Positions 7,474-15,988 of a DNA stretch of 43,043 nt are shown here, piece by piece. Within the stretch, counting starts at the first letter, position 1. Each line of letters starts with the position of its first letter. The position numbers and the translations under genes are program-made. Origin of the DNA: CAADGY01 sp900696665 (GTDB lineage Bacteria > Acidobacteriota > Terriglobia > Bryobacterales > Bryobacteraceae); NCBI GenBank assembly GCA_035063885.1, contig JAPSFM010000035.1:1-43043 (forward strand), written 5' to 3'. Under the pieces are notes generated by a model. It was not told the origin of the DNA. It ran no database searches and worked only from the letters and a program-made list of their open reading frames with translations.

Positions 7474-10400
7474 TTACTCAGCGGACAGCATCTCCACCTG
7501 CCCCACCGAAATGAAATTAGTGGGCGAGCTTTGGTTGTTGTACTCAGTTAGTAACCAGTCGTTGGATTTTGGAGAAGAAACCCGAAGTTCGTCTAAATCG
7601 CCGTAATATGTATATATATCGCGGTTTGGAATTCTACCCGCGTAACTGTCCAGACCGCTCGGTACAAACTGCGGTGTGCTATTTCCCGTGACGGTCAGGG
7701 GGACGGGTTGACCGTTGATCATAACCCGGAAGCCATTCTCGTCGAGCGTTCCCGCCACATGGCTCCATTGATTCTTGGTCAACGTGGATATCGTTTGCGC
7801 TGTGCTCGCCGAGCCATTCAAGCCGGCACTCATGTTTACTGTGATAGCGGTGGTGTTGCCAACTGACAGTTCGTATCCCCGCTTACCGACCGCATCATAG
7901 GCTGAAAACACCCGTTGTTGCCAGTTGGTAATTTTCGGCCTGATCCATGCGGAAATCGTAAACCGCAAGCCCGGCGGTGCCTTCAAACCGGCTCCGGGAA
8001 TTCGGAGTGAGGATGGTGTCTCGACTCCGAAACCAACGCCCTTCCCAACCACACCAGCGGCTGTTACCATGTTTTGCGGCTCGGCGTGATATCCGTTTGC
8101 CGAAGAATCCTTCACCGGTGTTCCCGAGCCCGCTTCCAGAGCCTCCTCCAAGTGCCAGACGCCCAAATACCCGGCGCGCCACGTTGTACCGCTTGAGGGC
8201 GGCTGCGATACACCTGGTTTGCCGAAATACATGTAAAAAACCGTATTCGAGACATTACTGAGAGCCGGCATTCGAACCCAGGCGGTTAGTTTGCCAGTCA
8301 CCGCGTCGTAATTCTGGATATCAGCGTCCAACCTATTTCCCTGTTCGTCTGCAAACAGGAAGTCATTGCCATTTTCGACCGCACCGCCCCTGTCCTTCAA
8401 CACTAGCGCCTGCGACTGCAAAGCTACCAGTACCGGAAAGTCAGTTAGTGGTATCGTTCCCGCTACGAGCGCGCGATTGACCGTAAGCTTTATTCGATGG
8501 CTCCAGCTCCTATCCACCCACGCCTCCCCCGCGCCGGGTTGGGCTATGGCAGGATTCGTCAAAAAGTGAGTAACAGGAGAGATGCTTAAGTTACCGACTT
8601 CATCGACGCTCTTGGCGCGAAGGTTGTAGACGGTGTAGGCGAGAGTTGGAAGTGTAACGGAGTGAAACGTTTTTGGCGTCAGGTCTATGTCGGTTGACAC
8701 AGGCTCACCACCAAAAGGGCCGAACTCCACCTGTGACGACGAAGGGACCAAGGTTGTCCAGGCGACCTTCGAATTCGACGATGTGATTTCCGGCCTTAGA
8801 ACAAAAGCCATTCCCGGCCGGTTGGCAAGGGGATGCGTAGCCGAATACTTCCCTCCCGAGCGCCATCTTACAAAATCGAAGCTCCATCGGTAGTTTTGAC
8901 TGAAGATTTTTCCGCTGTAACTTATGTCTACATCAAAAGAGTGGCGAAATAAGTGGTCACCCCGTTCCCGGTAGACTTCATCGCCTGTCACGGACCAGTA
9001 CCAGGCGAAGGCGGGCACAACCAGATTAGTACAGGTGGTTGAACTGGTTAACGGCACCGCGAGAGGATTATAGAGTAACCTGTTCCCGCTGGAGTCGCGG
9101 CCATGCTCCCAAACCCAATCGAGCATTCGCTTGATGGTTGGCGGAATACGAGGGTCTTCGGTAAGTTCGTAGTATTGAATAAGAGCTTCTGCGCCTAAGC
9201 CGTCGAAGAACAGCTGGTGAAGAACGTTCGCATCCTGAGCAAACAATTGGTCGAATATTCCAATAAGGAAGTCCACCGCCCTGGCCAGGTGCGGATCCCG
9301 CTGGCCGGTCAATTGTTCCGCCTTGATATATGTTTCGATAACATAGGAGGTTTCTCGAATGGCACTTACAAAGGGAGAGCCGCTCTTGGCGGCATACGGA
9401 GCGTTCTTCGAGAGCAAAATCACGGCGCTCCGGCTGGTCTCGTCATTCGTACGCCAGTAATTCATCGCCAGGCCGTGCGGAAACACCCGCCACTGTTGAA
9501 TATTTCCATTTCTCGCGATCGCCTGGTCCCGGTATTGCCTTAGGATGTTCTGCGCACAGTCCAGCCACGACGGATCACCTGTGTAATCGGCAATTTGCAG
9601 GTACACGCGCCCGCCGTCGTAATACCAGACCTGACCTTCATAGCCGAACGACATCACTTCTCCGGGAACACACCACTTTTTTCCTAGCGTCTTCATGTTG
9701 CTTTCCCATTTCGTGAGACCGGGAATCGCCGGCACGGTGCCGGGGCGGACACTCAGCAACTTGGCAGGTGGGGGCTCCACGGTGAAGCTATAGCTTGCCG
9801 TTCGCGTGATGCCGGCGGCGCGAGCCGTCACGTCCACGGTGTACAACCCCGGAGCCGTAGCCGCTGCCGTCCGGAGCCGGATCAGAGTCCTCTCGTGAGC
9901 GTTGTCGGAACCGTTCCAGACAAACGGTGTAGAGGTCGCCGGATCTACGAGACAGTCGTTTTTTTCGTCAGCGGTCGGGTTATGCATACGGCAAATCGGC
10001 CGGTAAGAAATTGAGTCCGGCAGGCCACTTGCTCCGAGAAGGTATAGGTGCTTGGCAGGGCCGGCCAGTTGTGTGCTCGAGAGGACTAAGTAGAGGTCCG
10101 AGCCGGCATACACTCTTTTGGGGCCGCTCAGACTCAAGCGAAAATCAACGTCTGCATTTGGATCAATATTCAGAGTGGCGAATGTGGTGGGTTTAGCTTT
10201 GCTGCTGGCCACCGCGTTATCTGCGTCCCGGGATGCGACATAAATTGTGTAGGACCGGTTTGGCCGCAAGCCATGGAGTCTTACAGAATGCGCGATCGTC
10301 AATGCCGGATCATCAATCGTGCGGGATTGTTCAGAGACGAGTTCAGGAGAAGTCACGAAAATTACTTGAGAAGTTGAAGGCACACTGGTTATCCATGTGA

Positions 10401-10536
10401 CTGTCGCTGAGTCTATAGTGATCTCTGTCACCTGAACTGCGGAGATTTCTGGTGGACCTGCTGGCGCAGGCCAGGCTATAAGTGCGAGGCCCAACAGCCA
10501 AATGCACGTAGCGGATGAGCATGAATTTCCACCCAT
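7474..10536 (-). CDS. Large secreted multidomain protein: FnIII, helical central region, FnIII, DUF2341, LamG
   Basis: A 1020-residue protein. Residues 1-26 are a signal peptide (WLLGLALIAWPAPAG). Rough order: fibronectin-III/purple-phosphatase-N-like domain (30-125, TVTWITSVPSTSQVIF); beta-rich Ig-like segment (130-255); an all-helical region (about 270-570) with Trp/Tyr-rich repeats (GQVWYYDGGRVYLQIADY, FFDGLGAEALIQYYELT) like an alpha/alpha-toroid glycosidase; a second FnIII (SSNSKVAWTTLVPSSSQVEF) similar to the first; DUF2341 (WSHRIKLTVN ... TVFYMYFGKPG); and a C-terminal LamG/concanavalin-like domain (GVWHLEEAL ... SHVAGTLDENGFRVMINGQ). DUF2341 and LamG are typically carbohydrate-binding, so a cell-surface or secreted polysaccharide-acting protein is plausible. 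No catalytic residues are identified with confidence. Confidence 0.85.
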   Translation of the reverse strand: MGGNSCSSATCIWLLGLALIAWPAPAGPPEISAVQVTEITIDSATVTWITSVPSTSQVIFVTSPELVSEQSRTIDDPALTIAHSVRLHGLRPNRSYTIYVASRDADNAVASSKAKPTTFATLNIDPNADVDFRLSLSGPKRVYAGSDLYLVLSSTQLAGPAKHLYLLGASGLPDSISYRPICRMHNPTADEKNDCLVDPATSTPFVWNGSDNAHERTLIRLRTAAATAPGLYTVDVTARAAGITRTASYSFTVEPPPAKLLSVRPGTVPAIPGLTKWESNMKTLGKKWCVPGEVMSFGYEGQVWYYDGGRVYLQIADYTGDPSWLDCAQNILRQYRDQAIARNGNIQQWRVFPHGLAMNYWRTNDETSRSAVILLSKNAPYAAKSGSPFVSAIRETSYVIETYIKAEQLTGQRDPHLARAVDFLIGIFDQLFAQDANVLHQLFFDGLGAEALIQYYELTEDPRIPPTIKRMLDWVWEHGRDSSGNRLLYNPLAVPLTSSTTCTNLVVPAFAWYWSVTGDEVYRERGDHLFRHSFDVDISYSGKIFSQNYRWSFDFVRWRSGGKYSATHPLANRPGMAFVLRPEITSSNSKVAWTTLVPSSSQVEFGPFGGEPVSTDIDLTPKTFHSVTLPTLAYTVYNLRAKSVDEVGNLSISPVTHFLTNPAIAQPGAGEAWVDRSWSHRIKLTVNRALVAGTIPLTDFPVLVALQSQALVLKDRGGAVENGNDFLFADEQGNRLDADIQNYDAVTGKLTAWVRMPALSNVSNTVFYMYFGKPGVSQPPSSGTTWRAGYLGVWHLEEALEAGSGTPVKDSSANGYHAEPQNMVTAAGVVGKGVGFGVETPSSLRIPGAGLKAPPGLRFTISAWIRPKITNWQQRVFSAYDAVGKRGYELSVGNTTAITVNMSAGLNGSASTAQTISTLTKNQWSHVAGTLDENGFRVMINGQPVPLTVTGNSTPQFVPSGLDSYAGRIPNRDIYTYYGDLDELRVSSPKSNDWLLTEYNNQSSPTNFISVGQVEMLSAE

Positions 10537-10657
10537 GCCCGTCTCATCGGCCGGCTGGAGGGGGTTGTTAGCGAACTGCTCTGGGTCGATTTACTGAGTC
10601 CGGTGAATGAAACGCCTGTACGGCGGGTCGGGAAGCAACGGGCGCAAGCGAAGGCCG

Positions 10658-11590
10658 CTAACGGCGGCCGTGCCAGCCGGTCTCCTTCAGGACCTCCGCA
10701 GCCGCTAGCGCGGTGTTCGCGTGAATCGTGATCGTATCGGCCAACTGCAGCGCGTATCCTCCCGCGAAGACCACGGCAACGGGCACCCGGTACTCCAGCG
10801 CCGTTTCCATCACCATACGATCCCGCTCTTTCAGCCCTTCCAGCGTGAGGCTTAGTCCTCCTAGCTGGTCGCCAAAATAGGGATCGGCGCCGGCGACATA
10901 GATCAATAACTCCGGAAGAAATCCGGTCAGTGCGGTCGAATAGGGATCCCGCAGGCGGTTCAGGTATTCCTGGTCCGAAACGCCGTCAGGGAGATGAATG
11001 TCGACGGTTGAAGGTGGTTTGACGCTCGGATAGTTATTGAATTGATGGATGGAAATGGTGAACACGGACTCGTCACCGGCGAAAATGGCGGCGGTGCCGT
11101 TGCCCTGATGAACATCGCAATCGACAACCATTGCTTTGCGAATCAATCCGTCAGCCAGAAGCCGCCGGATGGCGATGGCAATGTCGTTGATCGCGCAGAA
11201 GCCCTCGCCGTGTCCGGGAAAGGCGTGGTGGAAACCGCCGCCGATGTTGAAACCGATTCCATGTTTTAGGGCCAGCCGTGCTGCCAGAATCCCTCCGCCC
11301 GCCGCCAGCCAGAACGCCCGTACCATCTGCTGCGAATACGGGATCTCGAGCGTGACAATATCGCGGTAAGTCAGCGTGCCCGTTTTCAGCTTTCGAATCC
11401 ACTCAGGCGTGTGCACCAGCAGAATATCTTCGTCCGACGCCGGCTCCGGCTCCACGAAGTCGTCGGGTTCCGCAAAACCTTCACGCAGCAATCTGGAGCG
11501 CACCAGTTTGAACTTTTGAGAGGGGAAAACGTGATCACCGAGATTGAGATCGTATCCTTCGTGATAAACAAGCCGGAATGGCAGGAGCAT
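10658..11590 (-). CDS. Histone-deacetylase-family amidohydrolase (HDAC11/class IV-like)
   Basis: A 310-residue zinc deacetylase-fold protein. The active-site His pair is H121-H122 in GGGFHHAFPGHGEGFC; zinc ligands D159 and H161 lie in VVDCDVHQGNGT; the third ligand is the Asp of VAGADPYFGDQLGGL. The following GGYA completes the catalytic loop. The short length and HDAC11-like blocks place it with class IV bacterial deacetylases or acyl-hydrolases rather than acetoin-utilisation AcuC. Substrates of bacterial members are mostly unknown (acetylpolyamines, acylated lysine or small amides). It is divergent from the ABC exporter with 81 bp between starts. Confidence 0.9.
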   Translation of the reverse strand: MLLPFRLVYHEGYDLNLGDHVFPSQKFKLVRSRLLREGFAEPDDFVEPEPASDEDILLVHTPEWIRKLKTGTLTYRDIVTLEIPYSQQMVRAFWLAAGGGILAARLALKHGIGFNIGGGFHHAFPGHGEGFCAINDIAIAIRRLLADGLIRKAMVVDCDVHQGNGTAAIFAGDESVFTISIHQFNNYPSVKPPSTVDIHLPDGVSDQEYLNRLRDPYSTALTGFLPELLIYVAGADPYFGDQLGGLSLTLEGLKERDRMVMETALEYRVPVAVVFAGGYALQLADTITIHANTALAAAEVLKETGWHGRR

Positions 11591-11671
11591 CGTGTTCGGG
11601 CCTACGTCCGCAGCATAACATCGGATCCGCCGGGGGAACGGCGCCCGCCCATGATGTAATAGAAAGAGCGC

Positions 11672-13528
11672 GTGGAAGAAGAGGTCTTAGGAAAGGCATA
11701 TGATGGCCGTCTCATGCGGCGGCTGCTCACTTATATGCGGCCGTACCGCCGCATTGTCGCGGTGTCTGCAGCCCTGCTGATGGCGTCGTCCTCCCTCCAG
11801 ATTCTCGGACCCCTCTTAACAAAGATGGCCGTGGACCGCTATCTGGTGCCGGCGCCGGAGCAGGCCACCACACTCCTGGATGGCTGGCTGTCAGGCGATC
11901 CCATCACCGGTATAGCGCAGCTATCGCTGCTCTACCTTGTAGTGATCATGCTGCTATTCGCGTTTGATTTTGGCCAGACCTACCTCATGAACTGGACGGG
12001 GCAGCGCGCCATGTTCGACCTCCGCCGCGAGTTGATGGCCAAGTTGCAACGGTTGGATCTTGCCTTCTACGACCGCAATCCCGTAGGCCGCCTGGTGACA
12101 CGTGTGACCACGGACGTCGATGTTTTGAATGAGCTCTTCACATCGGGGCTCGTAACGATGGGCGGCGACCTTGCAATGCTCAGCCTGGTCGTGTTTGTCA
12201 TGTTTCAGCTCAGTCCAGGAATGACCTTATTGCTGCTGGCTGTAATGCCGGTCGTGGTATTCGTCACCATGAAGTTCCGGAGGACCGTGGCGCACAGCTA
12301 CCGGCGCATCCGCATCGCCATCGCACGGATCAACTCCTACCTGCAGGAACACGTCAACGGCATCGCCGTCCTGCAACTTTTCAATCGTGAAGAAAGAAGC
12401 TGCGAAGAATTCGAACGGATCAACCGCGAGCACATGGCAGCGTTCAAGGACTCCGTGGTCGCCTATGGCTGGTTTTATCCGGTAGTGGAGTTTCTCGGAA
12501 TGCTGGCGCTTGCCGCGCTGCTGGCCTATGGCGGATTCAGGGTCGAAAGCGGAGAGCTGACACTGGGCGTGCTGGTGGCGTTCTTTCAGTATGGGCTTCG
12601 CTTTTTCCGGCCCATCCAGGACCTCAGCGAGAAATACAACATCCTGCAAGCGGCGATGGCGGCTTCGGAACGAATTTTTAGACTCCTCGATACGGATGTC
12701 GGCATTACCGCCCCCGCACGGCCCAAGCCCTTTCCTTCTCTTCCGGTGGCAATCGAGTTTGACCACGTCTGGTTCGCTTACAAGAGCGAGGATTGGATCC
12801 TCAAGGACGTAAGCTTTTCGATTGCACCCGGCGAGACGGTGGCGGTCGTGGGACACACCGGCGCGGGGAAGACGACCATCATCAGCCTGCTGCTCCGGTT
12901 CTATGACATCCAGCGCGGCAGCATACGCATGGGAGGCATCGATATCCGGGAGTTTGACTTGCGCGAGCTCAGACGGCATTTCGGTGTTGTGCTGCAAGAC
13001 CCTTACATTTTCACAGGTACGTTGAGGCAGAACATCCGGCTGGGCACCGAGGATATCGATGAAGAGCGCCTGGTCACGGCGGTCCAGCAAGTCAACCTGC
13101 TCGAGTTCGTGCACTCGCTCCCCGAAGGGTTCGCCCATGCCGTTAGAGAGAGGGGTGATGGTCTTTCCACCGGACAGAAGCAGTTGATCAGTTTTGCGCG
13201 CGCGCTCGCGCGCGATCCGCGATTTCTGATTCTAGACGAGGCCACGTCCAGCGTGGACACTGACACGGAATTCCGGGTGCGCGATGCGCTTGCCCGGCTC
13301 GTGGAAGGCAGGACCTCAATCATTATCGCGCACAGGCTTTCCACCATCCAGCGCGCCGATCGCATTTTTGTCATGCACAAGGGCCGGCTGCGCGAGACCG
13401 GAACGCATCAGGAACTGCTGGCGTTGCGCGGCATCTACTGGAAGTTGTATCAATTGCAATACAAAGACCAGGAACGTCGCAGTGTCCCGCTGGCATTTCC
13501 TAAAGACCTGCAACATAAACTGGGCTGA
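11672..13528 (+). CDS. ABC exporter half-transporter (MsbA/MdlB-like, membrane domain fused to ATPase)
   Basis: A 618-residue protein with an N-terminal six-helix ABC transmembrane domain (about 25-335) and a C-terminal nucleotide-binding domain. Walker A is GHTGAGKT (394-401), Q-loop Gln 442 (VVLQDPYIF), signature LSTGQ (498-502), Walker B FLILDEA (518-524) and a switch His in IIAHRLS. This is the layout of homodimeric or heterodimeric lipid/drug exporters. The signature LSTGQ rather than LSGGQ is common in the MdlB-like branch, which often works as a heterodimer, but no second half-transporter is adjacent. The start is a GTG at 11672 with a weak purine-rich upstream stretch. The substrate is unknown. 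Confidence 0.93.
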   Translation: MEEEVLGKAYDGRLMRRLLTYMRPYRRIVAVSAALLMASSSLQILGPLLTKMAVDRYLVPAPEQATTLLDGWLSGDPITGIAQLSLLYLVVIMLLFAFDFGQTYLMNWTGQRAMFDLRRELMAKLQRLDLAFYDRNPVGRLVTRVTTDVDVLNELFTSGLVTMGGDLAMLSLVVFVMFQLSPGMTLLLLAVMPVVVFVTMKFRRTVAHSYRRIRIAIARINSYLQEHVNGIAVLQLFNREERSCEEFERINREHMAAFKDSVVAYGWFYPVVEFLGMLALAALLAYGGFRVESGELTLGVLVAFFQYGLRFFRPIQDLSEKYNILQAAMAASERIFRLLDTDVGITAPARPKPFPSLPVAIEFDHVWFAYKSEDWILKDVSFSIAPGETVAVVGHTGAGKTTIISLLLRFYDIQRGSIRMGGIDIREFDLRELRRHFGVVLQDPYIFTGTLRQNIRLGTEDIDEERLVTAVQQVNLLEFVHSLPEGFAHAVRERGDGLSTGQKQLISFARALARDPRFLILDEATSSVDTDTEFRVRDALARLVEGRTSIIIAHRLSTIQRADRIFVMHKGRLRETGTHQELLALRGIYWKLYQLQYKDQERRSVPLAFPKDLQHKLG

Positions 13529-13555
13529 AATTTCCAGTTGCAAGGAGAACTCATC

Positions 13556-14614
13556 GTGCTTGCCGTAATGTGTCTTCTGTTGGCTCTGGCTGGCGGCGAC
13601 CGGCCCCGGGCGCGGGACGCCGGGATCGAGATCGGTGAACTTCCGCCAGGACCGAAGAACGCCATTACCGATGTTGCCGGCGTAGCTGTAGGGCATGCCA
13701 CGTTGATTCGTGGGGACAATATTCGAACCGGGGTTACGGCGGTGTTGCCGCACAAGGGAAACCTGTTTCGCGAGAAGGTGCGAGGTGCGGTGTTTGTCGG
13801 CAATGGCTTCGGTAAGCTCGCGGGCTCCACGCAAGTAAACGAACTGGGAGAGATTGAAACACCCCTGTTGCTCACTTCGACGCTGAACGTGCCACGGGTC
13901 GCCGATGCGTTGATCGACTACATGCTGTCTCTGCCCGGCAATGAAGAAGTCCGTTCCATCAATCCCCTGGTGGGGGAGACGAACGATGGCCGGCTGAACG
14001 ACATACGGGGCCGGCATTCGGGCCGTGACCAGGTCTTCGCGGCGATACGCAGCGCCGGTACCGGTGCGGTGGAGGAAGGCTGTGTGGGCGCCGGCACGGG
14101 CACTATCGCATTCGGTTACAAAGGTGGCATCGGAACGTCCTCCAGGCGCGCTGGTGAATACATGGTGGGTGTGCTGGTGCAGTCGAATTTCGGCGGGTCA
14201 TTGACCATCGCGGGCGTGCCGGTCGGGCGCGAACTGCGCAACGAACAACGGAAAGCCGCGGTGGATGGATCGATCATGATGATCGTCGCCACAGACGCGC
14301 CGGTGGATCACCTCAACCTCAAGCGAATGGCGGCGCGTACGATGATGGGTCTCGCGCGTACGGGAGCGGCGGGGTCGAACGGGAGCGGCGATTACGCTAT
14401 CGCCTTCACCACGGATCGAGCAGGTTGTAAGTTGTTAGCCAATGACGCGATGTCGCCCCTGTTCCTCGCCGTGATCGAAGCGACGGAAGAAGCTATCATC
14501 AACTCGCTGTTCCGCGCCACCAGCATGACAGCCAATGGACACACCGTCGAAGCATTGCCCATCGGCAGGACCGTTGAGATTTTGAAGCGCCGCGGCGCTA
14601 CCGCCCGTCATTGA
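13556..14614 (+). CDS. P1/S58 family N-terminal-nucleophile peptidase (DmpA-like aminopeptidase)
   Basis: This encodes about 352 residues. GTG 13556 is preferred to the TTG at 13538 because AAGGAG (13542-13547) sits 8 bases before it; the product then starts with a short hydrophobic leader (MLAVMCLLLALAGG), suggesting export. The body has the S58 family features: NAITDVAGVAVGHAT at the N-terminus, TGVTAVLP, GNGFGKLAGSTQVNELG, EEGCVGAGTGT, and VGVLVQSNFGG, the region of the autoprocessing nucleophile. DmpA-type enzymes are self-cleaving and release N-terminal D- or L-amino acids from amides and esters. The gene follows the ABC exporter by 27 bp and is probably co-transcribed. Its stop overlaps the convergent ctaF gene by 7 bp. 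Confidence 0.88.
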   Translation: MLAVMCLLLALAGGDRPRARDAGIEIGELPPGPKNAITDVAGVAVGHATLIRGDNIRTGVTAVLPHKGNLFREKVRGAVFVGNGFGKLAGSTQVNELGEIETPLLLTSTLNVPRVADALIDYMLSLPGNEEVRSINPLVGETNDGRLNDIRGRHSGRDQVFAAIRSAGTGAVEEGCVGAGTGTIAFGYKGGIGTSSRRAGEYMVGVLVQSNFGGSLTIAGVPVGRELRNEQRKAAVDGSIMMIVATDAPVDHLNLKRMAARTMMGLARTGAAGSNGSGDYAIAFTTDRAGCKLLANDAMSPLFLAVIEATEEAIINSLFRATSMTANGHTVEALPIGRTVEILKRRGATARH

Positions 14615-14952
14615 GTCGCGGTTGCGGCCGGCGGCGCCTTCAAGTCCGACGGCTGCACGTGCTTCCTGGAACCCGCATCGATCAGGCAGAAGATCAGAAA
14701 CAGCGCAAGAAATGCCAGGCCGGACAGAAAGATGATCGAATTCAGCAGTTTGTCATGGCGCAGGTGCATGAAATAAAGCGCGACGAGCGAAGCTTTGAAC
14801 GTCGCAATGGTCAGTGCGATGACCACGTTAACGGAAGCAGACTCGAAATCCACACTGGCCGCGGCCACAGTCACCGCGGTGAGGAGCAATAGCGCGCCCA
14901 GCACCATCACATACGGGCGGGCGGTAGCGGTGTCGGAATGTGCGTTCATCAT
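14608..14952 (-). CDS. ctaF: Cytochrome c oxidase subunit IV, prokaryotic type (intact, orphaned)
   Basis: This encodes 114 residues with three membrane segments (about 14-33, 41-62 and 72-91) and the family's central FKASLVALYFMHLRHDK motif. Subunit IV assists assembly of caa3-type terminal oxidases. The frame is open and normal in length, but the genes that should precede it in the operon (subunit III and, upstream, the alternative complex III genes) are broken. It begins 6 bp after the stop of the subunit III relic. It has no visible promoter of its own, so it may be a silent survivor. A second oxidase operon elsewhere could use it. Confidence 0.88.
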   Translation of the reverse strand: MMNAHSDTATARPYVMVLGALLLLTAVTVAAASVDFESASVNVVIALTIATFKASLVALYFMHLRHDKLLNSIIFLSGLAFLALFLIFCLIDAGSRKHVQPSDLKAPPAATATQ

Positions 14953-14958
14953 GATCTC

Positions 14959-15369
14959 CTAACTGATCAGGCACAGCAGAGGGAACAGGTAAATCCAGAT
15001 CAGGTCTACCAAGTGCCAGTAGAGACCCACCATGTCCACTGGCGTGTAATAGGCGGACGGGAGATCGCCGCGTATGCCCCTTCGCAGCAGCCAAAGCATC
15101 GCCGCCATCCCCAGCAGAATGTGGATTCTGTGCAAGCCCGTCACCACGAAGCAAAAGCTGAAAAACGTGAACGGGTCTGGGACGGTGCCCGGCATGCGAA
15201 TGGTATTTTCCGGGCAACAGGCCCGCGTGAATAACCGGCGAACAATCCGCCGAACAAGAGGATCTCAGTCACCAGGAACAGCCGCATGCCGATTTTGGCA
15301 GCGGCCACCTGCTGGCTCCATTTCGCAGAAATGATGCTGCAAGCCGGGAGTATGCGAGTGGGAATGCGT
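14959..15369 (-). pseudogene. ctaE: Cytochrome c oxidase subunit III relic (deleted and frameshifted)
   Basis: Three or more minus-strand frames carry consecutive parts of subunit III. HSHSHTPGLQHHFCEME (15366-15316) is the N-terminus. After a one-base shift near 15315 the frame continues as QQVAAAKIGMRLFLVTEILL and FGGLFAGY, ending near 15231. Then about 70-80 residues expected between helix I and helix III are missing. The sequence resumes as HAGLLPGKYHSHAG, shifts frame again near 15190, and finishes with TVPDPFTFFSFCFVVTGL, YYTPVDMVGLYWHLVDLIW and a normal C-terminus at 14959. The protein cannot be made. The order of pieces agrees with one ancestral gene lying directly before ctaF. Confidence 0.85.
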
Positions 15370-15686
15370 CTCCCAACTCGATTTGCGTCCGCTCTTGAGT
15401 ACGGTCTGCGAGCGGTCCGGATCGTACAACCCAAGGATGGAAGCCTGTACGTAACCGGACGCCGTACCCGCATTCGCCGGATGCCGCAGGTTTCCTTCCA
15501 CTTTCGTCGGCCCTGCCGTCGTGTGTTTCCACAAGCAAGCCACTCACTCTCGCACCCAGAGACATCGCGGTGCTGTAGTAGAGAGGATTTCCGGGAATGT
15601 AGTCCTCAACGCCTTTCCCGCGGGGAGGCTTCTCCACCGGCCGGCGGCAGGCGACCAGGCCGGCCAAGCCGAACGACGCCGCCATC
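15370..15686 (-). pseudogene. actB: Alternative complex III subunit ActB relic (iron-sulfur molybdopterin-like subunit)
   Basis: About 100 residues of the N-terminal part of ActB survive. From 15685 the sequence reads MAASFGLAGLVACRRPVEK, the end of the Tat leader and start of the mature protein, then VEDYIPGNPLYYSTAMSLG and SGLLVETHDGR. A one-base frameshift near 15505 follows, then PTKVEGNLRHPANAG and ASILGLYDPDRSQTVLKSG. At KSSWE (near 15370) it is joined directly to the beginning of oxidase subunit III. Everything else of a gene that normally encodes about 1000 residues is gone, together with actC-F and oxidase subunits II and I, which usually lie between. ActB is the periplasm-facing quinol-oxidising subunit. 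Confidence 0.8.
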
Positions 15687-15935
15687 TGTCGTGGGAATTG
15701 CGGCGAAGGAAGACTTCTCCACCGTCGAGTGTCAGTAGAGGCAATCCATACCGGGATTGCCGGCGTGCAGTTTGTGGCTGTAGGCCACGGGCTGTACGGG
15801 AGAATAGCCGGTGTCCATTACGCGAGGCTGAGTAAGATAAGCGTAGAGTCCAATCACGGAGGCGCCAACTGCCGCCAGCGAGACGGCAGCCAGGCGCAGA
15901 TATCTATCGGCTGACTTAGGGAATATGGCACTCAT
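15687..15935 (-). pseudogene. actA: Alternative complex III cytochrome subunit ActA relic
   Basis: From ATG 15935 (MSAIFPKSADRYLRL) the frame encodes a signal anchor (about residues 13-31) and then YSPVQPVAYSHKLHAGNPGMDC, the entry to the first haem-c motif of the pentahaem subunit ActA. The expected C-x-x-C-H reads Cys-Leu-Tyr-TGA-His: the second Cys codon is a stop at 15734-15732. Reading through it, HSTVEKSSFAAIPTT still matches ActA, and at about 15687 the sequence switches to ActB. The other four haem sites are absent. The start is 53 bp from the divergent sensor kinase gene. Confidence 0.82.
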
Positions 15936-15988
15936 CCAGTTCGGGAACCCAGGCCCAAGGCGATGATGCGGCGAGGCGAAAAGATTCA

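Noticed and set aside
12227..13138. Open frame of 303 codons antisense to the ABC exporter
   Set aside because: Shadow frame opposite a gene with all Walker and signature motifs intact.
15732..15734. In-frame TGA in a C-x-x-C-H motif as a selenocysteine or recoded stop
   Set aside because: The frame collapses into another gene fragment within 15 codons and the rest of the operon is destroyed, so a plain nonsense mutation is far more likely.
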